49,241 nt of DNA from a virus, in the IMG/VR virus record IMGVR_UViG_3300032093_000206, positions 1 to 49,241 of that record. One strand, written 5' to 3'. Below are positions 19,165-27,050 of the stretch, piece after piece (position 1 is the first letter of the stretch; each line of letters begins with the position of its first letter). The translations under genes and the position numbers were made by a program. The notes beneath the pieces were generated by a model. It worked only from the letters and a program-made list of their open reading frames with translations, was not told where the DNA came from and ran no database searches.

Positions 19165-19321
19165 AAAAATTGAAGTAGAGGGTAAGGAGATAATGATTAA
19201 ATCTTCTGACGGGTATAACGCCATCATCCCTAAAGACAAAGTAGCATCTGTCAAGCAGATGTTGGACGCAAAGGATTACGCTTCTATTGACAAGTTTGTC
19301 AAAAACCTTCCCCGGCTATGA
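19148..19321 (+). CDS. Small conserved-looking protein, 57 aa
   Basis: A short gene that a length filter would miss. It overlaps the preceding gene by 17 bases and its stop (TGA) overlaps the next ATG (ATGA). ATG at 19157 (MSKKIEVEGKEIMIKS) may be the true start. The pattern, with a basic N-terminus, a G-x-x-AIIPK core and a C-terminal ID-x-x-VKNLP, matches small proteins I recall from crAss-like and related phages. Function unknown; tight coupling suggests a virion or assembly role. Confidence 0.7.
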   Translation: MESMSKKIEVEGKEIMIKSSDGYNAIIPKDKVASVKQMLDAKDYASIDKFVKNLPRL

Positions 19322-19902
19322 ACCTTCAGCCATACATACTCACCGTTGTTGTTTTGACGCTGCTGTATTTTTCAGTCAGTTTCATGCGATTGCGAGAAGA
19401 GAATGATAGGCTTAAGGGAGATGTGTCTGGCTTGTCTGTTGCTTTAGGCAATACAGTTACAGTGGTGCGTTCTGAATCCGGGAAGGTTATGGCTGAAGCT
19501 AAAACCATCAAACTGTCTCAGGATGCGGCGAACGATTATCTACAACAAGACATTAAAAATCTCAGAGAAGAGTTTCGTGTTAGAATAAAAGACCTTAAAA
19601 CGTATACGCAAATTGGAACCTCGTATGTTGCTGCGGTGCAAGCGAAAGGCCGCGACACGATTATTTTTCAAACGATTGAAAAGGTATACAGCCTTAACGG
19701 AAATGTATCTGGTAGTGTATACACCAAGGGCGACAGCCTTTTTGGAAAGGTTGTTATAGAAGACACGGTGCGTATAACTGTAAGCAAGGGCAAGCGTAAG
19801 CAATGGTGGAAGGTGTGGGAGAAACGCCCTTTGGTTACAAATGCATTTATGAGCAATAAGTCCGGGACGGTGACAGACCTTAAATCAGTAGTTGTAGAAT
19901 AG
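19318..19902 (+). CDS. Membrane-anchored coiled-coil protein (DUF6549-like)
   Basis: 194 residues. N-terminal membrane anchor at about 5-23 (YILTVVVLTLLYFSVSF), a coiled coil at about 25-110 (LREENDRLKGDVSGL, then LREEFRVRIKDLK), and a beta-rich C-terminal domain. This is the layout of spanin-like or DUF6549-like proteins of Bacteroidota phages. A spanin role in envelope disruption is possible because the holin-like and lysin genes lie downstream. Confidence 0.6.
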   Translation: MNLQPYILTVVVLTLLYFSVSFMRLREENDRLKGDVSGLSVALGNTVTVVRSESGKVMAEAKTIKLSQDAANDYLQQDIKNLREEFRVRIKDLKTYTQIGTSYVAAVQAKGRDTIIFQTIEKVYSLNGNVSGSVYTKGDSLFGKVVIEDTVRITVSKGKRKQWWKVWEKRPLVTNAFMSNKSGTVTDLKSVVVE

Positions 19903-19904
19903 AT

Positions 19905-20327
19905 ATGGGAGAGAAATCTGCAAAAGAAATATTGCTGGCACTCAATGCCGCAAGACAGAAGCTGCTGATGGAAAGGCAGGATAACGAATTGTATAACAAC
20001 TTTGTACAATCGGCTCCTTCAAACTTAAGAAATCCCAACCCGCAGGGACCGCAAAATTATAATATGCGCGGCTATTGGGAATCACTTGGGAAGCCTCAAA
20101 GCTTTGATTACTCTCAGCCATTAGAGGACGATGGTCGTTATCATGCAACTAGCAGAAACCCTCAGACCGGGGAAATTCTTAAATTTCCAAATCACCCCAC
20201 TTTCAAAATAGCTTTGATGGATGATATTAAAATGGGCTACAACCCATACATTTCTCCACAAGGTAAAATTTATACAATCAAAAAGGGCGATGCAATCCCT
20301 CAAGGGTTTGTGCCGTATATGTTTTAA
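19905..20327 (+). CDS. Conserved-looking phage structural accessory protein
   Basis: 140 residues, 2 bases after the upstream stop. N-terminal helix, then a Pro/Gln/Asn linker and a motif RYHATSRNPQTGEILK followed by NHPTF, of a kind I recall from crAss-like phage virion proteins. The C-terminal part is a short beta segment ending FVPYMF. No enzymatic residues stand out. Confidence 0.6.
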   Translation: MGEKSAKEILLALNAARQKLLMERQDNELYNNFVQSAPSNLRNPNPQGPQNYNMRGYWESLGKPQSFDYSQPLEDDGRYHATSRNPQTGEILKFPNHPTFKIALMDDIKMGYNPYISPQGKIYTIKKGDAIPQGFVPYMF

Positions 20328-20331
20328 CGCT

Positions 20332-21600
20332 ATGAATACTTTACAAAACCTTGCCAACATCAACAGCAGACGAGATAAAGGTGTGTTTGTTGCAAAGAAT
20401 GGTTTATACGCCAACATCCACGCAAAACGGGAGCGTATAGCTGCTGGTAGCGGAGAGCGTATGAGAAGCCCCGGCGAAGCGGGTGCGCCAACAGCAAGCC
20501 AATTCAGGCAAGCTGCTAGGACAGCCAAGGCCGAAGAAGGAATGCTCATTGAGCCTCCAGAAATGGCCGACCCTCCTGTAAAAAAAATACCTCCGCCCGT
20601 TAGAAGTGGGGGTACAACGGCTGACTCTTTATTTTTGTATAACCAAGCCAAAAAAATTGCAAATTTTTATGATACAAATAAAAACTATGTAAAAGATGGA
20701 GAGGAGAAGTTTAATGATTATTTAAATACGATTGGAACAGACTATAATAATATATTGTCTGCAGCAAATGCCCATAATCTTGGGAATATGGCAAGTGGTA
20801 TAGGGATTTTAAATAAAGCATTTGGAACAAATTTTTCTAAAGAGCAAATTCTTGAAAAGTTTAAAAATACAGGAAAATATAAAACTTTCCCCAATTTACT
20901 AATGGGTGGGTATGATATTTATTCAAATCCGGCTGTGCCGCCAATTTACCTACATCCGTCTATTAAGCCTCAATTTATAAATAAGTATAACGCAAATAAG
21001 TATGGAGATATTGCTGATGTTCCTATGTACGACCCAATTGCTATAAAGCCAATAAGTACAATGACTCCTGAAGAAAGATTGGAAAGGGAACGAAAATATT
21101 ATCCAGACGGAACCCCAAAACCAATCCAGCCTCAGCCTCCAAAGGCAATTTTTATTCCAAAGAAAAAGCCCGTTCCGGTTAAACCGGAAATCATTGTACC
21201 TGAACTTTTAGAACCTAAAGATGCAAGCTACCAACTTTCTAATCCAGAAATAGCTTATGATAGAAAAGTTAAAATGCGACCAGTTCCAATTCCTGCTCAA
21301 AAACCACCGCCAGCATTGCAATATCCTGCAATGAATCAAAGTTTATTAGAAAAAATAAAATCTTTTTTTACCGGAAAAGCCCCAATGCCATATTGGACAG
21401 ACAAGCAGGGCGAAAAGCATTACCCACATCTTGGTGAAAGTAATGCAGAAGATGTTAAGCAAATAAAAATGCTCAAGAGCGGCCTTAATCCATTAATTCC
21501 AGAAGATGCTGCCGAGTTGAGAAGAATAAATATGCTTTTGAAAATGGGTAGAAAAGAAAGATTAAACAACATCTTAAAAGAAATAGGTGATGGATACTGA
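20332..21600 (+). CDS. Virion-associated protein with AKRERI motif, duplicate 1
   Basis: 422 residues; ATG at 20332 is chosen because it follows the previous stop by 4 bases, whereas an upstream in-frame start would overlap. Residues about 22-62 carry the basic YANIHAKRERIAAGSGERM segment, a motif seen in many phage head or tail proteins. The middle is Lys/Asn/Tyr-rich, and the C-terminal 183 residues are Pro/Lys-rich and nearly duplicated in the next gene. The DNA is more AT-rich than neighbouring genes, suggesting separate ancestry. Confidence 0.65.
   Translation: MNTLQNLANINSRRDKGVFVAKNGLYANIHAKRERIAAGSGERMRSPGEAGAPTASQFRQAARTAKAEEGMLIEPPEMADPPVKKIPPPVRSGGTTADSLFLYNQAKKIANFYDTNKNYVKDGEEKFNDYLNTIGTDYNNILSAANAHNLGNMASGIGILNKAFGTNFSKEQILEKFKNTGKYKTFPNLLMGGYDIYSNPAVPPIYLHPSIKPQFINKYNANKYGDIADVPMYDPIAIKPISTMTPEERLERERKYYPDGTPKPIQPQPPKAIFIPKKKPVPVKPEIIVPELLEPKDASYQLSNPEIAYDRKVKMRPVPIPAQKPPPALQYPAMNQSLLEKIKSFFTGKAPMPYWTDKQGEKHYPHLGESNAEDVKQIKMLKSGLNPLIPEDAAELRRINMLLKMGRKERLNNILKEIGDGY
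21025..21573 (+). repeat. Direct repeat copy 1 (about 549 bp)
   Basis: Codes for the C-terminal part of the first duplicate gene. The second copy lies at 22100-22648. Both copies span 549 bases by my alignment and differ mostly at scattered codons. Confidence 0.85.
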
Positions 21601-22669
21601 TCAAATTAAAAAGGCTCTTGCGGCGGCAAACAAAATCAAACAATCACAGGGGAATTTAATTTTTAATCCTCCTGTTTCGAATAGAGCCACAACTCAAGAT
21701 AGTATTGATGTATATAACAATGCACTTAAAGTGTATAATTATTATAAAAACAAAAAATATTCAGAAGAGTTATATACGGATTTGGTTAATAATGGTAGAG
21801 ATAATGCTATTTCAGCATTAAATAATATAAATGATATGTACCAAGAAAAAGCTAAAAAAAATGTTTACCCTTGGTCAGACAAGGTGTGGACTAATAAAGG
21901 GATGATGTATTTTGATGATATTGCATATCGCAAAAACATTGATAAAAATAAATTTATGCAAAGAGAAACTGCATATGGTCAATTAGACTTAAATTCTCCT
22001 ATGCAATTATTTGATAAAAGAATACTACCAACCAAAAGAGCTGAGTTTATAAATAAAGACAAAAACGACAGTATGTATGGAGATCATGTTGGTATGGAAA
22101 TGTACGACCCAATTGCGGTCAAGCCAATAAGCATAATGACTCCTGAGGAAAGATTGGAGAGGGAGCGAAAGTATCCCGGCTCAATCCCAAAAACAATACA
22201 GCCTGAGCCTCCAAAAACAATTTTGATTCCAAAGAAAAAGCCAATTCCGGTAAAGCCAAAGATTGTTGTGCCAGAAAAATTAGAGCCAAAAGATGCAAGC
22301 TATCAACTCTCTAATCCAGAAATAGCTTATGATAGAAAGGTTAAAATGCGACCAGTTCCAATGCCTGTTGAAAAAACATCTTATCCAGCATTGCAATATC
22401 CTGCAACCAATCAGAACTTATTAGAAAAAATAAAATCTTTTTTTACCGGAAAAAACCCAATGCCATATTGGACAGACAAGCAGGGTGAAAAGCATTACGG
22501 ACATTTAGGGGAAAGCAATCCTGAAGCGGTAAAGCAAATAAAAATGCTAAAGAGCGGCCTTAATCCATTAATTCCAGAGGATGCTGCCGAGTTAAGAAGA
22601 ATAAATATGCTTTTGAAAATGGGTAGAAAAGAAAGATTAAACAACATCAGAAATGCAAAAGAAGGGTAA
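21590..22669 (+). CDS. Duplicate 2 of the preceding protein
   Basis: 359 residues, overlapping the previous gene's stop. It lacks the AKRERI segment but shares weak N-terminal similarity (PPVSNRATTQDSIDVYNN against PPVRSGGTTADSLFLYNQ) and a C-terminal region of 183 residues with very high identity to its neighbour. A recent partial tandem duplication is the simplest explanation. AT-rich like its partner. Confidence 0.65.
   Translation: MDTDQIKKALAAANKIKQSQGNLIFNPPVSNRATTQDSIDVYNNALKVYNYYKNKKYSEELYTDLVNNGRDNAISALNNINDMYQEKAKKNVYPWSDKVWTNKGMMYFDDIAYRKNIDKNKFMQRETAYGQLDLNSPMQLFDKRILPTKRAEFINKDKNDSMYGDHVGMEMYDPIAVKPISIMTPEERLERERKYPGSIPKTIQPEPPKTILIPKKKPIPVKPKIVVPEKLEPKDASYQLSNPEIAYDRKVKMRPVPMPVEKTSYPALQYPATNQNLLEKIKSFFTGKNPMPYWTDKQGEKHYGHLGESNPEAVKQIKMLKSGLNPLIPEDAAELRRINMLLKMGRKERLNNIRNAKEG
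22100..22648 (+). repeat. Direct repeat copy 2 (about 549 bp)
   Basis: Second copy of the duplicated segment, offset 1,075 bases from the first. Long near-identical direct repeats in tandem could recombine and delete one gene. Confidence 0.85.
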
Positions 22670-22778
22670 GGAACTAACCGCCAAAATAACCTTCGGAAGA
22701 AGAAGAAAGGGCAAGGCTTGTAAAAGAGGTGGGCCAAAGAATAGTAATTCAAAAAAATACAGAGGCCAAGGAAGATGA
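22653..22778 (+). CDS. Tiny basic protein, 41 aa
   Basis: A short gene easily missed. Overlaps the preceding gene by 17 bases, and its stop overlaps the next ATG (ATGATGA). Very basic: FGRRRKGKACKRGGPK and KKYRGQGR. Tiny proteins ending in KYRGQGR are familiar to me from Bacteroidota phages; the charge suggests nucleic acid binding, perhaps inside the capsid. Function not known. Confidence 0.7.
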   Translation: MQKKGKELTAKITFGRRRKGKACKRGGPKNSNSKKYRGQGR

Positions 22779-23146
22779 TGATTAAAATGAAAGACATTTG
22801 GGTAGAGTGGCATGAAGTAATTCTTGCCCCGGTGTACTACTTTGGGTTTCTGTTGATATACAACACCATCGGATCGTGGTTGCATGACGAGGCAGCTGCA
22901 TTATACCCCATTGGCCGCTATGTTGATATGTTAGCCATCCCGTCACGGTATTACATTGTAGTGGTGATTGGTACGCTTGGTTTCCGGGTCAACACTCCGG
23001 CTTTATTCAAAGCTGTGTTTGGCGACAGGGAAAATGGTAGATATAGGGGAAACATCATTAAAGACAATCACTTTCAAACATTATGGTTGGCATTGTTTTC
23101 TTATGGCTTGCACTTATTAATAGCAGCCCTCTGCTCAATAAAGTAG
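22775..23146 (+). CDS. Three-TM membrane protein, holin candidate
   Basis: 123 residues with three hydrophobic stretches at about 14-36, 59-76 and 101-121. Its end overlaps the hydrolase gene by 64 bases. Membrane protein next to an endolysin-like gene is the usual holin-endolysin arrangement. There is no sequence motif that proves holin function. Confidence 0.6.
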   Translation: MMIKMKDIWVEWHEVILAPVYYFGFLLIYNTIGSWLHDEAAALYPIGRYVDMLAIPSRYYIVVVIGTLGFRVNTPALFKAVFGDRENGRYRGNIIKDNHFQTLWLALFSYGLHLLIAALCSIK

Positions 23147-23631
23147 TAGCTACGCCTACAAATAAATCAAATACAAGCCCGTATACTGCTTGTATAAAGG
23201 CTCAAGCAAGGCGCATAATCGGGACGCGTGAGGTAGGCGGCAATAACCGTGGGCCTCGCGTGGACAGTATCATACGCCTTGCTGGAGGCAAACCCGGTCA
23301 AGCTTGGTGCAGCTATACGCTCATATACTTGTGGCGTAAATGCAACGCTCCTCACGAAGGCACATCTGGCATGGCTATGTCGTGGGCCAAACAGTCTAAG
23401 GCAATACAAGCAAGAAATGTAAATGTCACAGACGTGTTTACCGTATTTAACAAATATTTGGGTCGTATAGGCCATGTCGGAATGGTGTATGAGGTATACC
23501 CGGAAGAGCCGTTTTTTAAATCCTTTGAAGGCAACATCAATTCACGGGGCGACCGGGAAAGCAATCAGTCTATGGCTGGGTGCTTGATGCGGGAATATTC
23601 GGTGGTGAATGGCTTTTATAGGTGGTTATAA
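23083..23631 (+). CDS. CHAP-type peptidoglycan hydrolase (endolysin)
   Basis: 182 residues. N-terminal hydrophobic signal-like segment (about 3-16), then a catalytic domain. Candidate active-site residues are Cys76 (PGQAWCSY), His131 (GRIGHVGMV) and Glu149/Asn151 (FEGN), in the Cys-His-acid order of CHAP amidases/endopeptidases. The segment REVGGNNRGPRVD before the Cys is typical of this phage subtype. The N-terminal segment implies export or a signal-anchor-release route. It ends the late plus-strand unit at a terminator. Confidence 0.8.
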   Translation: MVGIVFLWLALINSSPLLNKVVATPTNKSNTSPYTACIKAQARRIIGTREVGGNNRGPRVDSIIRLAGGKPGQAWCSYTLIYLWRKCNAPHEGTSGMAMSWAKQSKAIQARNVNVTDVFTVFNKYLGRIGHVGMVYEVYPEEPFFKSFEGNINSRGDRESNQSMAGCLMREYSVVNGFYRWL

Positions 23632-23634
23632 ATA

Positions 23635-23664
23635 AAAAAGGGAAGCAAAGCCTCCCCCTTTTAT
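23635..23664. terminator. Bidirectional terminator between convergent genes
   Basis: AAAAGGGAAG and CCTCCCCCTTTT around a short AT loop form an imperfect GC stem flanked by A-run and T-run, usable from both sides. It separates the plus-strand lysis unit from the minus-strand early operon. Confidence 0.7.
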
Positions 23665-23679
23665 GTGCATATAATCAAC

Positions 23680-23895
23680 TTATTTGTGTTGCTGAGTCTC
23701 TCCCCCCAACAACTCCCGTATTTTGTGCAAAGTTAAACTTGATCCAGAATCTATGCTTAAAAGTTTTTCATGTTGCTCAGATTCTGTGTTAAGAAGTTCT
23801 TTAGCCTTCTTGTATACAATGTTCAGCGGAGCCTGATTGTTTACCTCGATAAAGTCAATCAGCTGCTGCATGGCTGTTTTTTCAAAGTGTTTCAT
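23680..23895 (-). CDS. Small helical protein, 71 aa
   Basis: Helical, charged, ends in a Gln/His tail. It is the last gene of the minus operon, 4 bases after the LytTR gene's stop, so co-expressed with it. No recognised family. Confidence 0.55.
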   Translation of the reverse strand: MKHFEKTAMQQLIDFIEVNNQAPLNIVYKKAKELLNTESEQHEKLLSIDSGSSLTLHKIRELLGGETQQHK

Positions 23896-23899
23896 ATTA

Positions 23900-24445
23900 T
23901 TAGGATTCGTAAGACAGTAATTTTTTAAGTCGTTGTCTAATATAAACGGTGGTGACCTTTTCGCCTAAATCCTCTCTAATTTTCTTTTTGGCTTGCATTG
24001 CATTGGGGTATTCCAAAATGATTTCGTCTTTTCTTATGGAATCAATTGCTGTCCGGGGCAAGGAGGCGATTGAAGAGCCTTTCTTGTCTGCTGACCTCAA
24101 TATCTTTTGAGCGTACAAATGGGACAGCCGTAGGGAGGCTTTGTGGTTGCCCTTCATTTCCAAACTTACATACCCGTTTCTTGGCCTTGTTGAACCAACT
24201 ATATAATTGATGTTTACAATGTATTCCGGCGAGGCTCGTATAAATTCATCAGCCCGTGTGAAATACTTGACATAGCAATCAGATATTGAAACCGTTGATT
24301 TAACCTTGATTACATCCTGACCAGATATGAGGTAAAAAAATGATGACGGACCGTTAGCTTGTACCATGATTACGTTTTCAAAGTTCACTTTAATATATGG
24401 AAGCCTTGCTTCGTCATTTTTTAAATAGAAGTGTTCTGTTACCAT
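23900..24445 (-). CDS. LytTR-domain DNA-binding regulator
   Basis: 181 residues from ATG at 24445. Residues about 15-110 match LytTR DNA-binding domains: ENVIMVQANGPSSFFYL, VKSTVSISDC, FIRASPEYIVNINYIV, then SLEMKGNHKASLRLSHLYA. LytTR domains bind DNA as beta-rich folds and normally follow a response-regulator receiver; here there is none. The C-terminal 70 residues are charged and helical, possibly for dimerisation. A very good promoter abuts the start codon. An upstream in-frame ATG at 24478 would add a hydrophobic segment but lies across this promoter. Confidence 0.75.
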   Translation of the reverse strand: MVTEHFYLKNDEARLPYIKVNFENVIMVQANGPSSFFYLISGQDVIKVKSTVSISDCYVKYFTRADEFIRASPEYIVNINYIVGSTRPRNGYVSLEMKGNHKASLRLSHLYAQKILRSADKKGSSIASLPRTAIDSIRKDEIILEYPNAMQAKKKIREDLGEKVTTVYIRQRLKKLLSYES

Positions 24446-24448
24446 ATT

Positions 24449-24479
24449 CAAAAGTAAACAAAATAAAACATAAAACAAA
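24449..24479 (-). promoter_or_regulatory. Bacteroidota-type promoter for LytTR gene
   Basis: On the minus strand TTTG (24476-24479) is followed after exactly 19 bases by TACTTTTG (24449-24456), a full match to TTTG-N19-21-TAnnTTTG. The box ends 3 bases before the ATG, so transcription would begin at or within the start codon: a leaderless or very short leader. Confidence 0.75.
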
Positions 24480-24485
24480 AACGCC

Positions 24486-24728
24486 TTAAGGAAACGACCA
24501 AATGGGAGTTCTTTCTCCTACATACGCTCCTGCTACGTTGTAGTCAAAATAGTCTTCAGCATCTTCTTCGGTCATTCCTTCGGCTATTAGAATGTCAACG
24601 CACTTTGCCATGCTGTATATTATACGCATACTAACTTCGTCAACGCCAATTATGGCCTGATCAAATCCGGTGGCTATTGTGAATTCTTCTTCTGGATATT
24701 GAAGAATAATTATGTCCAATACTTTCAT
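24486..24728 (-). CDS. Small acidic protein, 80 aa
   Basis: Acidic (EEDAEDYFDY), mixed alpha/beta, ATG overlapping the stop of the preceding gene (24725). No recognised family. Acidic small early proteins can be inhibitors or DNA mimics, but nothing here shows that. Confidence 0.55.
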   Translation of the reverse strand: MKVLDIIILQYPEEEFTIATGFDQAIIGVDEVSMRIIYSMAKCVDILIAEGMTEEDAEDYFDYNVAGAYVGERTPIWSFP

Positions 24729-24913
24729 ATTGTTTTCCTGTCTTCTTTAAATGAAAAATCACATTTCTTCAAAATGAATTCCGGGTCTTCCATTAATGCG
24801 GCTATCAAATCCAGTTTTACATCTGGGTCTAAAAGGCTGCGGCCATCAACTATTTTGTCAATATCCCAATCTTCATCAAATGCAGTGAAGGTGATGGTTA
24901 CTTGAATGTTCAT
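24725..24913 (-). CDS. Small protein, 62 aa
   Basis: Start placed at ATG 24913 (MNIQVTITF) because an in-frame ATG at 24979 would put the coding sequence across a strong terminator hairpin and give an odd hydrophobic leader. Acidic, with DEDWDIDKIVDG. Partner of the following 80-aa gene by overlap. Unknown function. Confidence 0.55.
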   Translation of the reverse strand: MNIQVTITFTAFDEDWDIDKIVDGRSLLDPDVKLDLIAALMEDPEFILKKCDFSFKEDRKTI

Positions 24914-24931
24914 GCTTTGAATGTTTTTGAA

Positions 24932-24965
24932 CAAAAATAAAAAAAGCCACTGGAACCCAATGGCT
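24932..24965 (-). terminator. Intrinsic terminator inside the early operon
   Basis: On the minus strand AGCCA-TTGG-GTT-CCAG-TGGCT forms a stem with one mismatch, followed by TTTTTTTATTTTTG. It lies after the Gp157-like gene and before the next start at 24913, and a promoter-like box sits just upstream (24986-24993). Confidence 0.75.
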
Positions 24966-24985
24966 ATTTTATTTTTCATTTAACA

Positions 24986-24993
24986 CAAATATA
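24986..24993 (-). promoter_or_regulatory. -7-like box TATATTTG
   Basis: Minus-strand TATATTTG just downstream of the Gp157-like gene stop and about 20 bases upstream of the terminator hairpin. No clear TTG box. Could start a short attenuated transcript. Confidence 0.35.
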
Positions 24994-25004
24994 TATAATC
25001 CAAC

Positions 25005-25505
25005 TTAACGTATAACTACTGAGTAGTTTGTTTTTATTTCCGCTCCCTCAATCACAGACCCCGTTTCAATCAGGGTTTTGATTAGGGTTTTAGACACCTC
25101 GTGTTTTACGACAAAGCAAGATGATGGTAATGCTTTTTCGTCAGTGATTTCAACGCTTTGAGATTTGCGTGTAGACAACTTAAGAATTGGAGTTTCAAAA
25201 CGCCTGATGCCCTTGCTGTCTTCTTTTCCGAAAAGCATAAGAGCGTTTTTAAGAGCCTCTTTAAGGCGGTCAACCATATTGCTTTTTGCCTTTTTAATGG
25301 CTTGCAGTCGTTTGATTTCCAAGTCTACAAACTCAATGTCCGAGTCCATGTCAAGGATGATGTGCGAATATGCTTCTGCTTTCATCTCAAACGCCTCTCT
25401 GGTCACTTCAAGATATTGAAGTAGTTCTTCCGTTGCTTCACCTCCAGACTCTTCAAGGTGGGAGATGATTTCTTTTTGCTGCTGGGTGATGTTGTATAGT
25501 GTCAT
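25005..25505 (-). CDS. Siphovirus Gp157-like protein
   Basis: 166 residues. Long N-terminal helical region with a coiled coil (about 40-85, IEFVDLEIKRLQAIKKAKSN), then a basic beta region (ETPILKLSTRKSQSVEI) and the C-terminal KTLIKTLIETGSVIEGAE. This order matches the Gp157 family (PF05565), early phage proteins usually next to recombination or SSB genes. Four bases downstream of the SSB-like gene, so co-transcribed. Known members are poorly characterised. Confidence 0.75.
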   Translation of the reverse strand: MTLYNITQQQKEIISHLEESGGEATEELLQYLEVTREAFEMKAEAYSHIILDMDSDIEFVDLEIKRLQAIKKAKSNMVDRLKEALKNALMLFGKEDSKGIRRFETPILKLSTRKSQSVEITDEKALPSSCFVVKHEVSKTLIKTLIETGSVIEGAEIKTNYSVVIR

Positions 25506-25508
25506 AAA

Positions 25509-26288
25509 TTAAAAAGGTAAATCGTCTTCTGGTTCGTCAAAATTAAATGGGGCTGGGGCTAATGCTGCTTTTTCAAACTTGTTTACATCAGCATTAAATG
25601 ACTCCATTTTAGGCGGAGTAAGGTGAGCAGACTTGTCCACTTCTGGAGCAACAGCTGCTGCTTCTTCAAAAGCTTCTTCTTCAGCCGCCTTGCTAAGGTA
25701 GCCCTTAAAGTAGTCAGACAATGCGTTGTATGCACTATCGGCTTTTTCTGCAAACCCATCGTCAAGAGTTCTGTCAAATTCAAACACCGGAATGGTGTAT
25801 TTAACACTTCCGTTCTTCTCTTCCTTAGAACCTTTAACAACCACCCATTCATCAGGCAAGCGGGACATTTGCTTTTTGATAAAGTCTCCCCATGCTGCTA
25901 CTACTGCACCTTTAATAGCAATGTTTGCAATACTGCCGTCTTGCAGCATTACGTATATTGATTTGAAATACACGCCTCCTGACAGCCGGTCTTTGATTTC
26001 TTTATACATACCGCTGACAATTGGCCCGCCTTTAAATGATTTGACATGGAGCATCTCTGCCATATTCTCTATTTCATTAGAGAATATGCCCGACTCTGAT
26101 TTGCCATGCCATCCTTTGACGGTGTGCATTTGTTTCAAAACAACAAAGCGAAACGGGGACTTGACCACCACGTTTTCGCCTTTGTCTTTTGAGTAAAACT
26201 TAAAGCAGCCCTGATTGGAATCCCATTCCAAGAAGCGGGTTGCTGGGTTTGGATTTGACGATTTGAACTCGTCTCTTCTATTGGACAT
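25509..26288 (-). CDS. Single-stranded-DNA-binding-like protein
   Basis: 259 residues ending EPEDDLPF, the acidic-hydrophobic tail characteristic of SSB proteins that recruits partner enzymes. The N-terminal 170 residues contain alternating strands (FRFVVLKQMHTVKGW, SIYVMLQDGSIANIAI), plausibly an OB fold, and the 180-240 segment is an Ala/Glu-rich linker. First gene of the minus early operon with Gp157. Role: coat single-stranded DNA during phage replication and recombination. Tail is direct evidence; the fold is inferred. Confidence 0.7.
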   Translation of the reverse strand: MSNRRDEFKSSNPNPATRFLEWDSNQGCFKFYSKDKGENVVVKSPFRFVVLKQMHTVKGWHGKSESGIFSNEIENMAEMLHVKSFKGGPIVSGMYKEIKDRLSGGVYFKSIYVMLQDGSIANIAIKGAVVAAWGDFIKKQMSRLPDEWVVVKGSKEEKNGSVKYTIPVFEFDRTLDDGFAEKADSAYNALSDYFKGYLSKAAEEEAFEEAAAVAPEVDKSAHLTPPKMESFNADVNKFEKAALAPAPFNFDEPEDDLPF

Positions 26289-26363
26289 AATTAATGTGTT
26301 TTATTTACTGGGACAAAGATTACATTTTGTCAACAAAATACCAAAAAAAGTATGAATATTTTT

Positions 26364-26372
26364 TAGCTTTGC
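26364..26372 (+). promoter_or_regulatory. -7-like box TAGCTTTGC abutting start codon
   Basis: Exact TAnnTTTGC match ending 3 bases before the ATG at 26376. No TTG box at the usual distance. The 87-base gap 26289-26375 separates divergent genes and probably holds promoters for both. Confidence 0.5.
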
Positions 26373-26375
26373 CAA

Positions 26376-27050
26376 ATGAAAACATCAATCATCCCGGCAG
26401 AAATTAAAAATGATGAGTTGTATAACCGCATCATCAACACGATTCTACTCTTCAACGAAGAGATAGAAACCGTGTTGGAAGTGGGAGCGTCTTCAGGAGA
26501 CGGCAGCACAGAGGCTATTGTGAGAGCCATGTCTCAACTGGAAGACAAAGAACTGTATACGCTGGAAGTGGACTTGGCAAGGTTTGCTGCGCTACAGGAG
26601 CGGTATAAAGATTTAGACTGGGTAATTCCGGTGAACAAATCTGCGGTACACCTGAATGAATATCCAACCAAGGGTCAGGTGGAGGATTTTTACAATACTA
26701 TAAAGACGCAACTCAACCAATACCCAATTGAATTTGTGCTATCTTGGTATGACACCGAAATTGAGAAGGTGGAATATCTGGGCGACAAGATTGGCGGTAT
26801 AGATCAGATTAAGAAAGACAACAACATTGAGAACTTTGACATGGTGATTCTTGACGGGTCTCCGTTTACCGGGTATCAGGAGTTTTTGAAAATTGTTGGA
26901 GCCAAGATTATAGTGCTTGACGACATCATTGACATCAAGCATCATTTCACGCAATTGGCGTTGCGAGAAAATGAGGAATACGAATGTATATTCTGCAATG
27001 CTGCCTTAAGAAACGGATATGCCATTTGGGTAAAACGCGACATTATATAA
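26376..27050 (+). CDS. Rossmann-fold methyltransferase-like protein
   Basis: 224 residues. VLEVGASSGDGSTEAI (about 34-49) is a class I SAM-binding loop; LEVDLARF supplies the acidic strand-2 residue; FDMVILDGSP (about 153) gives the strand-4 motif. Similar layouts occur in small-molecule and sugar methyltransferases. Phages use such enzymes to modify DNA, glycans or host metabolites; the substrate here cannot be read from sequence. Its stop overlaps the next ATG. Confidence 0.65.
   Translation: MKTSIIPAEIKNDELYNRIINTILLFNEEIETVLEVGASSGDGSTEAIVRAMSQLEDKELYTLEVDLARFAALQERYKDLDWVIPVNKSAVHLNEYPTKGQVEDFYNTIKTQLNQYPIEFVLSWYDTEIEKVEYLGDKIGGIDQIKKDNNIENFDMVILDGSPFTGYQEFLKIVGAKIIVLDDIIDIKHHFTQLALRENEEYECIFCNAALRNGYAIWVKRDII

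Noticed and set aside
24914-24979. Upstream hydrophobic N-terminal extension of the 24725 gene
   Set aside because: It would be encoded across a strong terminator; ATG at 24913 is the better start.
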